A stretch of DNA of 64,000 bases from Sclerotinia nivalis. Its lineage: Eukaryota > Ascomycota > Leotiomycetes > Helotiales > Sclerotiniaceae. The stretch spans positions 2,232,001-2,296,000 of the forward strand of contig JAPEIS010000002.1 in the NCBI GenBank assembly GCA_029531795.1, in the 5' to 3' direction. Under the pieces are notes generated by a model. It was not told the origin of the DNA. It ran no database searches and worked only from the letters and a program-made list of their open reading frames with translations. Shown here piece by piece: positions 21,467-34,130 of the stretch. Positions within the stretch are counted from its first letter, which is position 1, and every line of letters begins with the position of its first letter. The position numbers and the translations under genes are program-made.

Positions 21467-22198
21467 ATGATTCGCGGGGTGTCGGTTAGTTTCTTTGCAC
21501 TAGTAGCACACACATTTTCTTTCCTATTCTTATACAAAACTTCAATTAAATTTATTTCATTTGGCAAGAACAGATCAACAAATCGAATATGTATAAATAC
21601 AAGTATAGTAAGTGTTTTATTCGTTTTGTTTTCTTTATCATTCATTTTATTTCACCTTGCGTTGGTGTCTTCACCAGGTATCGACCTATATATTGATTGA
21701 TCCCAGAAAATTGCTGACAACGAATTAATTATAGAACAACTTCCCGATCCCGAATCATTCTCTCCATCGATCCCATCACCACCACCCTCTCCCTCTCCTT
21801 CGACCCTACCCAAGCCGATCACCATAACTAAGATAAGAGAGCTTCAAAAATTACATAGGATCTGCGGTTGGATCGATCGAATATCAGTAGTAATAGGTAT
21901 TATTCTTTGGATTGTGTTTACAACTTTAATTGAAAACGAAGCAATCTTTATTTGTAATAAGATTCAATTTATTAGAATATTGGACGCAACTGTTTTCTAT
22001 GGTTTAGGAAACATCAGTTCGTGGTTCAAAGGATCGTTTAATAAAACTTTGAACGATTCTACTGATCAATTGATTCTTAGGGAGGAAAAGTCAATATTGA
22101 ATACAGATTTGACAGTGTGGTCTTTTAAAGTATTCCTTTACGTTTTTGCAATTACTGCAGGATCTTTACCAGGCATCTGGTGTGGGAAACAGTTGTAG
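21467..22198 (+). CDS. Four-transmembrane-segment membrane protein, unknown
   Basis: Two exons (21467-21677, 21735-22198) give 224 residues, with a GTATCG donor and an ATTATAG acceptor. There are four hydrophobic segments: about 4-27 (VSVSFFALVAHTFSFLFLY), 45-67 (SIVSVLFVLFSLSFILFHL), 111-127 (VVIGIILWIVFTTLI) and 200-220 (FKVFLYVFAITAGSLPG). Between segments 2 and 3 lies a Pro/Ser-rich loop (SPSIPSPPPSPSPS). A hydrophilic loop joins segments 3 and 4. I do not recognise the family. The start is the first ATG after an in-frame stop. The stop at 22196-22198 lies only two bases before the ATG of the hydrolase-phosphatase gene, an unusual spacing for fungi, so the two may share a transcript or one of the models may be incomplete. 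Confidence 0.5.
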
Positions 22199-22200
22199 CG

Positions 22201-24072
22201 ATGTGGACTCCAGAGCTATCGAAAAAACTTTCCGAGATACGATCCTACACAACAAGCCGGTTTACATATCCTTCGCTCCGAATTTTCTTCAGCAGACATG
22301 CTCAAGCAGACAAGTTACCTACAAAACCTGCTCCACTACCTCTACTCGTTTTTATCCATGGCCTGGGAGGCTCAGTCGCGCAATTTAACCCTTTATTGAC
22401 AAGCCTTGTGAATTTGGCATCATGTCTTTCAATCGATTTACCAGGCTGCGGCCTTTCTGCGTTCGATACAAAATTACCTTGGGATGCTTATACTGTGGAT
22501 GCTCTTGCAGAGCTTGTGGGGAAAGTTATCGGGGACTATAGAGAAAAGGATACGAAGCAGGGTGTGATCCTGATTGGACACAGCTTGGGGTGCTCAATAA
22601 GTGCCTTACTTGCATCTACAACGTCGCCACGGTCAATTGCGCTATCAGAAAATGTCATCGGCCTTGTCGTAAGAAATCAAATGATATGTAATAATTATTT
22701 TGGTTACTGATGCAAATTTCAGGCAATCTGCCCTCGCGCCGAATCTCCTAGTGAAGATGAGGTCAGTAAGTTCAGGAAGCTGCTTTTGGTCCCCAATCTC
22801 GTTTTTGATCTGTGGCGTAACTGGGACCGTCGAGGTGGCCCTGAGAGTGCCAGTGTGCATAGATTTGTCGGTTCTTCAGCGGATGAGGAGACTAAAAAGC
22901 TCCAAGAACGATTCAATAGTCAGAGTAAAACAGCAGTATGGAGGAGAATGGCAGCTGGCACTCTGCCTGTTTACGAAAACCACATTGCGAAAGGTGGACT
23001 TCCGGGAAGGGATGTTTGGAAGGGGCTAGATATGCCTGTCTTCCTTGTTGCTGGAGCAGTGGACAACATCACAAAGCCTGAGGAGATTGAGAAGATTGCT
23101 CAATATCTTGGAAAGTCTCACCCAATCCACATTGAGCTCAACGACAAAAGTGAACCTATTGTTGATGCAGCTGCGCCTGTTGATATATCTAGACAAACGG
23201 AACCTATAAGCGACAGTATCAACCTTTTGACCGAAAAACAGCTCTTGGAAAACAACCCTAGTGCCGCTATAGACTCGCCAGAAGACCCATCAACACCGGA
23301 TGACTTTGAAAGAATCGAAAGCATTCCTTCCCAACCTCTCAGACCTAAGAGGGTTTTAAAGACGACAATCATTCCAGCCCCCGCTTCGCATGCATTGCTC
23401 TACATGCCATCCACTGTGAGAATCCTTGCAGGTCTTATCTCTGATTTTCTCTGCACTCAAGTGACACCACGTTTGTCCTTGGGTTGGCAACTGCAGTTTC
23501 TTTCCACTTCCGGCAAATGGGATGTGAAGAACTTGGCAAAATGGCAAGCAGTTGCTCCAGTATCAGAGCCCATAGCGGGCGTATTCCGTGCCATGAAAAC
23601 CTTGAGAGAGGTAGATGATACTCATTGTCCGGAGGTGTTCGTAAGAGATTGGGGGGAGCAGATCAAAGATATTGTGGACATTAGTCACGAAAGCCCGGTG
23701 TACGACCCGCGAGGTCTTGAGAAGGGCGGCATACGATACCATAAATTTCCCACGGTATCTAAAATCCCACCCACATCTGACGAAGTCGTCGCCTTCATCA
23801 ATTTAATTGATCGATTACGAGATGAGCAGGCGGCAAGGAAAAAAAATGAAGAGGTCAATGGTGAATGGTTTGTAGGGGTACACTGTCACTACGGCTTCAA
23901 CAGAACTGGATATTTCATCGTCTGTTATCTGGTGGAAAGGTGTGGGTATGGAGTTCAAGGAGCGATTGATGAATTCGCCAAGAGAAGACCAAAGGGTATT
24001 AAACATGCTCATTTTACGGACCAGCTCTTTGTTAGATACTGTGTGGGGTTAAAGAGAGCGCCCACACTTTAA
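22201..24072 (+). CDS. Alpha/beta hydrolase fused to a dual-specificity phosphatase domain
   Basis: Two exons (22201-22668, 22723-24072) give 605 residues, with a GTAAGA donor and a TTCAG acceptor in phase 0. Residues about 45-310 form an alpha/beta hydrolase: FIHGLGG at 51-57, the nucleophile elbow GHSLG at 126-130, and a VAGAVDNITKPEE segment near the expected acid residue. Residues about 440-600 hold a cysteine phosphatase domain with the signature HCHYGFNRTG at 543-552 (HC-x5-R), close to the RNA triphosphatase/PIR1-like group of dual-specificity phosphatases (HCxxGxNRTG). An upstream DWGEQIKDIVDISHESPVYD stretch supplies the usual general-acid loop region. A linker of about 100 residues, rich in Pro, Glu and Ser, separates the domains. 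Known phosphatases of this class act on phosphoproteins or RNA 5' ends. The combined role here is unknown. Confidence 0.85.
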
Positions 24073-27000
24073 TGATATGATGATTGGTAAAGAGGCATTG
24101 ATATTGGGGCTATCAGATAGGACGATGTGAGATGGGGGCTAGGAATCTTGAATTGTATCCATAGGGCTTCGGAACTGGTGGTTAGGAGTAGGACTTTTAC
24201 CACTGTACATACCCAGGACTCGTACATTGCGGAGTTTCATGCGGTTGGTTTGATAGGATTTTGTTCAATAGTCGTTTTATGAGAGACATATTTTAGTTGT
24301 CACGCAGCATACTCTTTCTCTTCAGTTCCCTCCAAATAATGTTAAAAGCGGAACGACAAGATTTTGAGATATGCAACACAGACACGAACTTCTTATCCTT
24401 CTACAGTAGAGTGACAAGTCACCTGCGTGGGGCTGCTGTGTTGCGCGGGTTAGGGGTCACGGGCTAGAGATAATTCACGTTGTGTTTTGTAACACTACTT
24501 CTGTGGGAATGAATATGACACGATTACTTTATCGTATCTTTCAGCTGCCGTGAAGACGTGAGATGAGGAGGAATGGTGGGGGTTGGGTCAAGGGTAAGGT
24601 TGTGTTGCTCGAGGTTGACGGGGGATTCGTCTTGCTATAAATGACGATGCAGGCCTGACAGTCAGGGTCTGTTAAAGGTAGTGGGACGATCACGTCAGGT
24701 GGTGGGAAACCCTTGGCATGGAAGGCGAAGCGTGGAATGCTATCTCATCTAAGATTCGTTGGGCAGAGACTTAGTGTGCTTGTAAGAAAGGCCATGTTTC
24801 ATCGAAGTCTCTTTAGGAATATAACAAGCGTTCATTTTTTCCCCCTTTCGGACAAGTATCTGGAATATCGATAGTTGCTAAGGGGGCAGTGCTTTGATGA
24901 TTTTAATTTCTATCGTAAATGGATTGTTTCATTTTCATCACCCCTCTGTCTCATGTATGGACCTCATTTCTGTGTCCTCTAGTGGTTCACCCTCTCATCC
25001 TCCGCTTTTCCCCATGTTACGTAATCTCCTACATACAATTGCATGGTGGTACTCTGCAGTCCCGTTTGTGTATATGTTCTCTTAATCATATATTTGACCA
25101 TTTACAGGCGAATTTCCGAATCCTACATCACATCAAAGAAACGGTCGTTTGGTTGAAGTTCCGCAGCTATTTGGTCCAGCAAAGAGAAGAGGCTATCCAT
25201 GCCGCTAAATCATCGTCTTAGCAAGAAAATGTGATAGAAGAGACTTGTGAGAAAGCAGTGACTCTGAGCTTTTTTATGCGATTGAGCTTTCAGCACTATA
25301 GATGCTGCTTCCAAATTTCCGGCAGGAGAGGTTTGAAATAATAGTCCCTTTGCTGTGTATTTTGGCTTGAAAGTTTCGTTAAGGTAACTAACGTAAGACT
25401 TAAAATTTACAAGAAAATGTTTCGAGTGCAAGACCTCCGATGCAGCCTACACTAGGACCTTCATTATATGGCTAGAATCGACCAACTTATATTGCGGTAA
25501 TCGAGGGCTAGGTCGTGCGATACCAAGTCTTGGGGAGATCGAAGTGAAGCTGCTAAGTATAGTGATGTAGGTTTACGATACCCCTTATTCTGTACTTAGC
25601 CTGTCCTGAATCTTTGCAATTTTGACGGCAGCCGCGATCAATAGACTTCTCGACATCGAAAATGGTGCGTGCTTTATCATAAAAGTTGTGCCAAATCAAG
25701 CACCAGCGAAGAAGAGATATGGGACCAAATCTGCAGAGCCTTGACCAAACTCGTGTTTCGAATGCGCTTTTGTTGTTAACGATCTCAAATTCAGTGCTAT
25801 GTAGCTTCCTCCCCACAGATCTGCCTCACTAATAACACTTATCAGATAGCGATTACCGGTAATAAAAACAGCTAAATAGCTTATATGCGCGCATGTGTTG
25901 TTAGTGTATAAATATAATCAAACTTGGGAGAAAATTTTGGGCAAATAAGTGTGTTGTTGGTGGAGCTAGAAGTCAAGGATAGGTAGGCATCAATGTTAAA
26001 GAGTGAGTCTAGCATTTGAGAGGACAACGATCAGCTGTAGCCAAATATATGAGAAAACGTTAGTGAAGAACTGCCCTTTTAGGAGGAGGAAAGGAAATGG
26101 GAAGGGTGGCAAGTTTGCAAATTAAATATGTCCTCCTGATAGGCTTTAAAAAAGCATGTCATCCTCCCGGCTCCATCGAATATTCTCTGGTTTTCGGATA
26201 GCATACTATTATAGACTCGATCTTCTCCGGCTGGCATGATGAAAGGCCGGATCTGGCTTTGGCCGTCTGTGGTAACGGATATGTGGCCTTCGATAAATGT
26301 CGAAAGTCAATGGCTTGGAGATGGACATATACTGAAAATACTCGAGTTCGAATTCATTGGGATTTTCTACCGCAACAATGAAGTCATGAGAAAGAAGAAT
26401 GTTGGCATATACTGAGATTTAGTTAATGAAGTATTGTAAGATTACTATTGCCCTGATACTAATGTGACCGGTATGTGGAAGATATTATGGATTTGAGTAA
26501 AGAGATTTGGAAATTCTCTGAATCTCCAATCTAAAATTGGACTTTAAGTTGAATCTCTAGACAATTTGATTAGGCTATTCAGTTCGATGAAGCACCCTCA
26601 TCACTATATTTTATATACATCATCTTCAATAACTCAACTCTTTATTAGTATATATTTGAATGGAAAATTAGGAACTTTTACTGCTTGGATGATTAGAAAC
26701 TATTTTGGATCAAATATAAATGCAGGTCCGACATCATATCTTCCTAATTGCTTATGGGAACCTGTAGGTCCTCCTTCTAACCTAGAGAGATGATAATAGT
26801 AAACTTTCCATCAAAGTATTCTTACATATTGTTCTTTACACAGCTAGCGGAAAGATACTAGCACAAATGCGAAACAGAAATTAAAGATAATAATTTGAGG
26901 CTTGAGAGGCTAAAAAATTGTTAGAATCCTTCAATTTCAATCCTTTTATCAGTGATGTATTTGGACTGTAGTGATAGTTGACAATAGTCGTTGGTTCCAA

Positions 27001-27438
27001 AAACTATTAGATTCGGAGATCGGTAGAGGACTCAGGGGAATTTAAAGCGATGTGGCATTGAGAAAAATAACATAAGGCTGTACTGCAAGTGGATTGGAAA
27101 AATGCATAATTTGCATAAATCTCTACACTGCATCATGACTCAAGGCTGTGAACGACTATCCATTCATTGATTGGTCAATCGTCCCGTAATCAAATACATA
27201 ATTTCGCACATCATGCTCAGGACTTTTTCCAAGTGCCGGCACGGTAATTGCAAAGATCCTTCTAAGGAGGGAGTCTATGTAACCTTTTCTCTCTTACCTC
27301 TCTATTCATGAAGTCAAGTTAAAATTTTCTAATGCTTCTTCCTTGTTTATACTTTATGATTTCAATGATGTGCACATAAGACCGAATACAATCAATTGAC
27401 GTGTTGCGGGGAAATCAAACCTCAGCCTTGTTGATAAG
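24073..27438. other. Long AT-rich gene-poor region
   Basis: 3.4 kb with only short open frames. The one candidate judged worth listing is a spliced frame at 24957-25221. Around 25850-27300 the DNA is very AT-rich with no coding signal. No transposon or RNA gene was recognised. Confidence 0.5.
24957..25221 (+). CDS. Candidate short spliced ORF (74 residues), doubtful
   Basis: An ATG at 24957 opens 37 codons to 25067. A 40-base GTGTAT...TTACAG interval (25068-25107) can be spliced in phase 0, giving a 74-residue product. Its C-terminal half (LHHIKETVVWLKFRSYLVQQ then REEAIHAA) looks like an amphipathic coding helix. The intron is short for fungi, and no family is recognised. It could be a relic. 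Confidence 0.25.
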
Positions 27439-30400
27439 ATGGCTAATGAGGAGGTTCCTGTGACTGGCGAATCGCACACGGAGAAAAGAGATGAAGCATC
27501 TCCAAATGTCGCAACCAGTAATAGCGAGAATGAAGAAAAGCCAATCGCAGATGGATTCTCTAAAAGAGGAACTGGACAGACGGAGGTCAAGAATGAGGAG
27601 AAGAGGCCCTCCAAGTTAAAGGCGATATGGGGAAAACTTGGACTCGATGCGCCGACGTTGATGATGATGTTCAAGTATGGTTCAACTCCAGTTTCAATCG
27701 ACATGATGCTTATGTACAGTTTAGGGGATCCGTCGCTCCTACAATTGCTATTGGTAAGTCAATTGAGGCTCATATTGCGTTATTAATCCTAACTTGTATT
27801 CAGCCTTCTACGAATCCAATTCAGTCGCGCGAACATACACAACCTTAGGATATTTAGTAGCCATCATTTGCGTGATTAGTCTGCCTATTATGCCAAGGGC
27901 AAAGTTCTTTCAAACGATGATACTCAACCTGTTTGCCGTCTGCATTGGAGCTTCAATCGGAATTTTGGGACTGTGGAGCAGTATCAAGGCGCGAGAGCAT
28001 ACTTCCACACCGGGAGTGCCACAAGCGTATAATTCTTCGCAGGCTGCTGTATGCGCCATCTGGCTATTTGCGAATATATGGTTTGCGAATCTGTTGCGCG
28101 CGAAAATTCCAGCCCTGAATGTCCCGGTCATTATGTATAGCATCTTTTCGAACATTGCTTTCACATATGGGCCGATTTTCCCTACTTTTGCATTGGCTGA
28201 ATCTCTCATCAAACAGATGCTGAAGTCGTTCTTGACTGCCTTTGCTATAAGCACAGCCGTCAACCTGTTCGTTATACCTATCTCGTGTCGTTTGGTTGTG
28301 TTTAAAGGACAAGCGGGATACATTCAGTTGATGAGGGGCGTACTCAAGGCTCAGACAACATATCTACAAAGCTTGGAGGAAAGTGATATGTTTGCCGGTC
28401 CCGCTACTGAGAATAGTGATATCGCTGGTAGCCAGTCGGACGAATCCGAGAAAAGCGGTGCGGAATCTTCCCATCCAGCACTGTCTCCAGAGGCTAAGGC
28501 GTTGAAGAGGGCAATCGACGGCTTGCGCGGGATGCATGGAAAACTTTATGGAGATATGCCGTTTGGGAAACGTGAGGTTGCTTGGGGAAAATTGGATGCT
28601 AAGGATATGGACAAAATTTTCAATTTGTTCCAAGATATCATGACTCCACTTTTGGGAATGGGTACTATCACGGATATTTTTGTACGAATCGGCGAAAAAC
28701 GCGGTTGGATCAAGTCTACAGGTTCAAATGATCGTTCTGAGCAATGGGAACACATGCCGTTGGAAAGCAAGGGAGAAGAAAAAAGGTTATGGAATGAAGT
28801 GATGAAAACTCTCCACGAACCATTCGCCATCGTGACTGCGGTTATGGATCAAGGGTTGGAGCATGCGGCACTTACTCTGGAGCTTATTCCTCGACCAAAA
28901 AAGAAAGCTGCTGGCGATATCGAGATTGCCGGTGAACAGTCAAAGCCTGGCGATGCCGGATTTCTCGCTTACATGGAAAAGACTCTGAATGAATTTTACA
29001 AGGAACGCGGTGCAACTTTGAAGAAATGGGCACAGGAAAAAGGTTTGTCTGCGGAACAGTTCGATGCAAGTAGACCGATCCCTGCCGCGGGGGAGCCTGT
29101 CACTGGAGACGAAGCCTCGCACAGAAGAGATCAACAGCAGCTATATCTTATTCTTTTCATGGAAAATCTTGTAGGTTACATTAATTTAGTGTTAATGATG
29201 ATGCTAACTAGTTTAGCTCTACACGGCCGGTCTTGCAGTAATTAAACTGGTTCGGTTTGCGGATGGTAAAGTAGAAGATGGAACTATGAAAAAGAATCGT
29301 CTGATCTTGCCAGGTCAACGCCGAGTAAAGAAATGGATTCTTGGCCTCGCAAAAGCAGACACGACTGTGGATAGTAACACTCCAGATAATCAAGAGGCAG
29401 GTATAAACAATGTTTACTTGGGCTCGGGATTCAATCCTCGAAAGGACCCTGAGCATTTACCACCGAAGACTGCTTGGCAGCACTTTGGGAACGGGCTTAG
29501 AACTATTCCAAGGTTTCTAGGCAGCGAAGAATCAGCATTTGGTTTCAGAGTCGCCTGCGCAACCTTGACTTTGGGTATCGTTGCATTTCTCAAGGATACT
29601 CATGTCTTCTTCCAGCAGCAAAGATTAGTTTGGGCTTTGATTATCATTGCCATCGGTATGTCTGAAGGCCGGTCTTGATCCGATCTCATAGAGAAGCTAA
29701 CAGAGGATAGGTATGACGATGACTTCAGGCCAATCAATATTTGGATTTCTGGCCCGTATCATAGGGACTGCACTAGCAATGGTCACCTCGATCATCATCT
29801 GGTATATTGTTGATCAAAAGACCCCAGGAGTCATAGTAATACTGTGGTTTTTCATTTTCATGGAGATGTACCTTTTCCTGAAATTCCCTCGCTTTATACC
29901 AGCTTGGCTTGTGTTTATGGTCACTCAAGTCTTGATCGTTGGTTATGAGCTTCAGGTCAGGAAGATTGGAATTGCAGCATCGACTAGCTCAGGACAACCC
30001 TATTATCCGTTAGTATTTTATTCAGGATGAATTGAGACTCTCTAACGACAATAGAATTTATGAGCTTGCTCCATATAGACTCGCATGTGTCGCGGGAGGG
30101 TCTTTTGTGGCATTCATCTGGACCTTCTTTCCCTACCCCCTCACGGATCGCAGCTGGTTAAGAAAAGATTTGGGAGCGACCCTTTACATCTTGGCAAACT
30201 ACTACTCAACGGTTCATTCGACTATTCGTTCTCGAATGCACGGAACGGAAGGTGATATGTCATTGAAGACTAGTCCTGGCCGTCGCCTTGAAAAGGCCCG
30301 ACATAGGATGTTTGGCAAGCTTCTCTTGCTTCTGCCGTCTTTGCAACAACATGCTGCTTGGCAGAGATTTGAGCCTACCATTGGAGGAAAGTTTCCTCGT

Positions 30401-30956
30401 GAGACTTACGAAAACATCACACAGAGATGCTCCAAGTAAGTGCGACTATGCTTTGGACGTGTGCGTTTGCTAATCACTGAATTTCAGTATTATGGGGTAC
30501 CTCGCATTGATGTCCTATACCACAAAAGCCTGGTCTAGAGATGCCCATACAAACACTGACACCCGAAGCAAGTGGCTTCGTGATCTAGCTGTCGTCATGG
30601 ACCAGATCGAGCCCACCAGCCATCAAATAACCTCAACCCTCGCACTCCTGTCTGCCGCGATCAGTGCAGGGGTTGCTCTTCCTCCTTTTATCCAACTTCC
30701 CCAACCTTATAGCCTCAGTAGTCGGCTTGAAGCTCTCGATAGTGGGATTCTAGATTCAAGACATGTGGAAGAACCAGGATATAGTGCTTATGCTGTTATG
30801 CAAGTAGCGAGTTCGTTGGTGACGGATGATTTAGCTGGATTGGTAGATAGTGTTAAGGAATTAGTGGGGGAGACGGATTTCTCGTTTACAGTAGGGGGCA
30901 GTGAGGATAGTTTGACGGGTTCCGAGGGAAATGGAAGAAAGGGAAAGAAAGACTAG
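27439..30956 (+). CDS. ArAE/FUSC-like multi-pass membrane protein
   Basis: Seven exons (27439-27674, 27725-27753, 27804-29170, 29217-29655, 29711-30008, 30055-30435, 30488-30956) give 1072 residues. After a hydrophilic N-terminus of about 75 residues, a first membrane block (about 80-275) includes GSVAPTIAIAFYESNSVAR, LGYLVAIICVISLPIMPRAK and LFANIWFANLLRAK, the pattern of the fungal 'ArAE_2_N' domain. A long cytosolic region follows (about 280-630), with GxLYGDMPFGKREVAWGKLD. A second membrane block (about 625-760) contains FRVACATLTLGIVAFLKDTH and LARIIGTALAMVTSIIIWYI, as in FUSC-like/ArAE carriers. A C-terminal DUF2421-like region follows. The 29-base second exon is needed to restore KGSVAPTIAIAFYES. 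Related bacterial proteins export aromatic acids. The fungal substrates are unknown. Confidence 0.9.
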
Positions 30957-32329
30957 AGGTAATACTTACCGAGAGAACTGGATAATAATGGCGTTAAAAC
31001 TGGCGCCTGGTAACAATTAGCATGGCATGCAGCATGGACAATTAGAAACGATAAAATGGATGTTCAAGTCATCAAGGATGAAGTTTGGGCATACCTACTT
31101 ACTGTATTGGTCGTAAGCACAAATACATTTTAGGAAACCGAAATAATAATACTAGAAATGAAAGTTTTTATGTTTCTCGTGGGTAGTGGTGAGAGAAGAG
31201 AAAATGAGGTGTGAGCAAGGAAGTGACCCTCCACTTTCCAAATCGGTCGGTTTAAGGAAGTTAAGAATCCTTGATTGACTGAGGAAGGAAGTCTTATGTT
31301 TGTTCATTCCATTTTAGGATCTGTCATCACCTTCACTTCACCTCATCTTTCAATTAGTTTACTTGCTGGACTGAGCGCAGTATGTTTGCACGGGTGGAGA
31401 TAAAACGTTCATCGCGTCCTGGTATTCATCTGTATCTCTTATTTATCCCAACCTTCTTCACTTTCCTTTTTCAATCTCGTCTATTCATCTCAATTTGAAT
31501 AGGGAACCGAAGCATCATCGCTGATGATTCTAAGACGTGGTATGTTAGTAGGGAAACAAATATAGGGTGGGTTCTCTTTACCTTCTTCCTCGTCCCTCCT
31601 TCTCTGCGTCGGCATTGGAGTTTTCAAATTCAACGACATGACTTGTCGCGCATGGGAATTATCCTGTTGACTCGGGCATGCCAATCAACGTTGTACTGTA
31701 CTCATTTCATCAATTGGGAATCCATCTCCGTGGATCAACACCAAAACAGTATCCCTGCGACTACATGCAAAGGTGGGAGGGGAGAGAAGACCCGGATTCG
31801 AATTGCGAAGACATCGCTATCCTTCTTCGCTTGATTTGGGATGTTAGTTTAGGAAATCAGCTGGAATGGATGGCGTAGTCCAATGGTATATGATGAGACT
31901 GACAGCAGAAAGTATTGGAAGAAATGATGCTGTAGATATTATAATTGCGAAGTCTGTTAATGAGCTACACAATAGCTACACGTTATCTGACAAAGGAACT
32001 TCAGTTGAGACTTCGAAGAAGTATCTGCAATTGATAATATGTATGGACTTTGTAGCTGCCCTATATAGGGGCTCAGCCCAGAAAGTAATTGCAAAAAATG
32101 AACATCTGAAGCAATCAATAGGGGTATCAAATTGTAGCTATCCTTATCCTAAAAGTGTGTACTGGGTACCTATGTATGAAAAAACAAGCCTTCCAGTCAT
32201 AACCATAACCATTATGTCCTCCAATCCTCTCCTCTCCAAACCAGATGAAGCAGGGAGCGCTCGTGCCTCTTTCATAACATTATGAATACATCCGAGGCAA
32301 TGAATGCATTCTATTCAGAAACAAATATA
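30957..32329. other. Intergenic between convergent genes
   Basis: Joint 3' region of the ArAE/FUSC-like gene and the heme-oxygenase-like gene. It holds a 139-codon open frame at 31866-32285 with no family features, which I do not accept as a gene. No RNA gene recognised. Confidence 0.5.
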
Positions 32330-33788
32330 CTAGCCAACGTAGTACCAAGTAGCAAATGCCGCCGTCAATGCTACTAGTGGTCCTCCCACTGTCAAAAGTC
32401 CCACAAAGAGGTTTGTCCCCGAAGTTATCACGTTTGTTTCTTCTAGAGAGCTTCCGCCCTGGGTAGAAGGGGAGATCGTGGAACACTTTCTTGCTAGTGA
32501 TCTTGCTGTACCACCAGGATAATCATCTTTAAATCTCACCAATTTAGCCATAGGAGCTTGGATGAATGATGCATAAAGGCTTGGTTTTCGCTCCAATCGT
32601 TCTTCTTCTTCATTAGAACTTTTGTCTTCTCTCATTTTCGAGAGGCGTTCTTGTGTAAGAGCGATACTTCCCCGAGCCATGTTCAAAGGTTTGTGTTCCT
32701 GGTGTAATCTCGTGAATTGCGAGGATTTCACCGTCTCCAAATCTTCTGCCGTACTTCCACATATTGAATCTAGTTCGGAAACCATCATAACCATAAACGA
32801 GAAGATTGCTTGCGCTTCTTTGATAATGTCGGCTTTCTCGCCATCTGTTAAGAGGACTTCAGCCTCTGCTATACGCCGTTTGAATTCACGTTTAATGTCT
32901 TCACCATCCTCATCGCCGACGAAATCGAAGAATTGAAGACCTTGTTTCTTCATCATCTGGCTACATTCAGAGCGTGTCTGTCGACGAGCAGAAGGACGCA
33001 CTTCTTGTTCGGGGTATCCTTTGCTAGGGAACTGGGTGGGTTCTGATGCTCTCGTGGCCTCGTATGGGCGCACGGGAGAGGAATCCCTATCCCAAAAGTC
33101 TTCGAATCCACCTGCCGTCTTAAGTGAAGCTCGAAGATATCGACCACCCGAAAACAAAGCCATATATAACACCCATGCATATGCCAATAAAACATGTGGG
33201 TTTGTTTGCACAGATTTTTTTGTGTGTGCAATAAACTCTGCTAGCCGTCCATTGTTCGAGACTGCCTTCAGTTGCTCTTCAATTTTATGATCAGGGGTTC
33301 CAGTCAAAGTACGAATATCGGCTTGAAGGCGTCCTGATCTCAAGAGACCAGGGAGAAGCAGATGTGAAAGTAGAGACTGAGTTCTTGAACAGACTTTCGA
33401 TGCCTGAGAGTCCAGTGAATCATGCCTTCCCGGGCAATCTGGTCTTATTTGTCCATCGTCAAGAGATACTGGAAGGCTGGGGGCATCTATGATGGTTTGC
33501 CATAATGATTCGAAGGTAATGTAAATGGGCGCAATGTGAAGGATGCCCGAGACATATATGGACGGATTCGTAGTATATGGAGGTAAAGCGAGGGGCAAAC
33601 GAAGGAGTATCAATCTGTTGAGCTGAGCATGTACAGCTCTGGTTGCTATGTTAACTGGAAATTGTTAGCTGGAGGAAATGAAGGTGGGATGATGGGATAT
33701 TTCTCTTACTTTGTTCCGATAAGGAATGACGATCTGGTGGAGGGGTTTGAAGCGGAGCGTTAGAATTGATGATATTAGATTCAGCCAT
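32330..33788 (-). CDS. Heme-oxygenase-like protein with C-terminal membrane anchor
   Basis: Two exons (33788-33710, 33654-32330) give 467 residues, with a GTAAGA donor and a TTTCCAG acceptor. The join yields NIATRAVHAQLNRLILLRLP, in which His35 lies where heme oxygenases have the proximal heme ligand. Near residues 180-205 the segment HVLLAYAWVLYMALFSGGRY corresponds to the distal helix, with the flexible Gly-Gly kink (LSGG in classical enzymes). A charged middle region of about 200 residues follows. The last 25 or so residues (LFVGLLTVGGPLVALTAAFATW) form a tail anchor, as in eukaryotic heme oxygenases bound to the ER. The family opens heme to biliverdin, Fe(II) and CO. The family is clear, but activity is not certain because the fungal members are diverged and the insert is long. 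Confidence 0.82.
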
Positions 33789-34053
33789 AGGTGCGATTTA
33801 TCATACTGCGAATAGGAAAAGTCGAAGAATATCAGGAATAGTATACGCAAGAAAGTATGATAAAATGGAGTAAATAGGGTAATACCAAGAGAGGGTGTAT
33901 GAAAGATAGAGGGTGAAGGTGAATAAGAAAATCGGTGGTCTGACCTTGTCACTTGAGCTATTAGATCATTACCTTATTCACAGTTCTTGATACGGCAGGA
34001 AGTTACAATGACTCAAACTTTGCGAGGCAAAAGGAAAGAGGGAGAGAGAGTGG

Positions 34054-34130
<77 letters not shown>

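Noticed and set aside
31864..31905. GGATGGCGTAGTCCAATGG, resembling a tRNA 5' half and A box
   Set aside because: No matching T-loop or acceptor stem downstream.
31866..32285. 139-codon plus-strand frame between convergent genes
   Set aside because: No motif or intron support and unusual composition.
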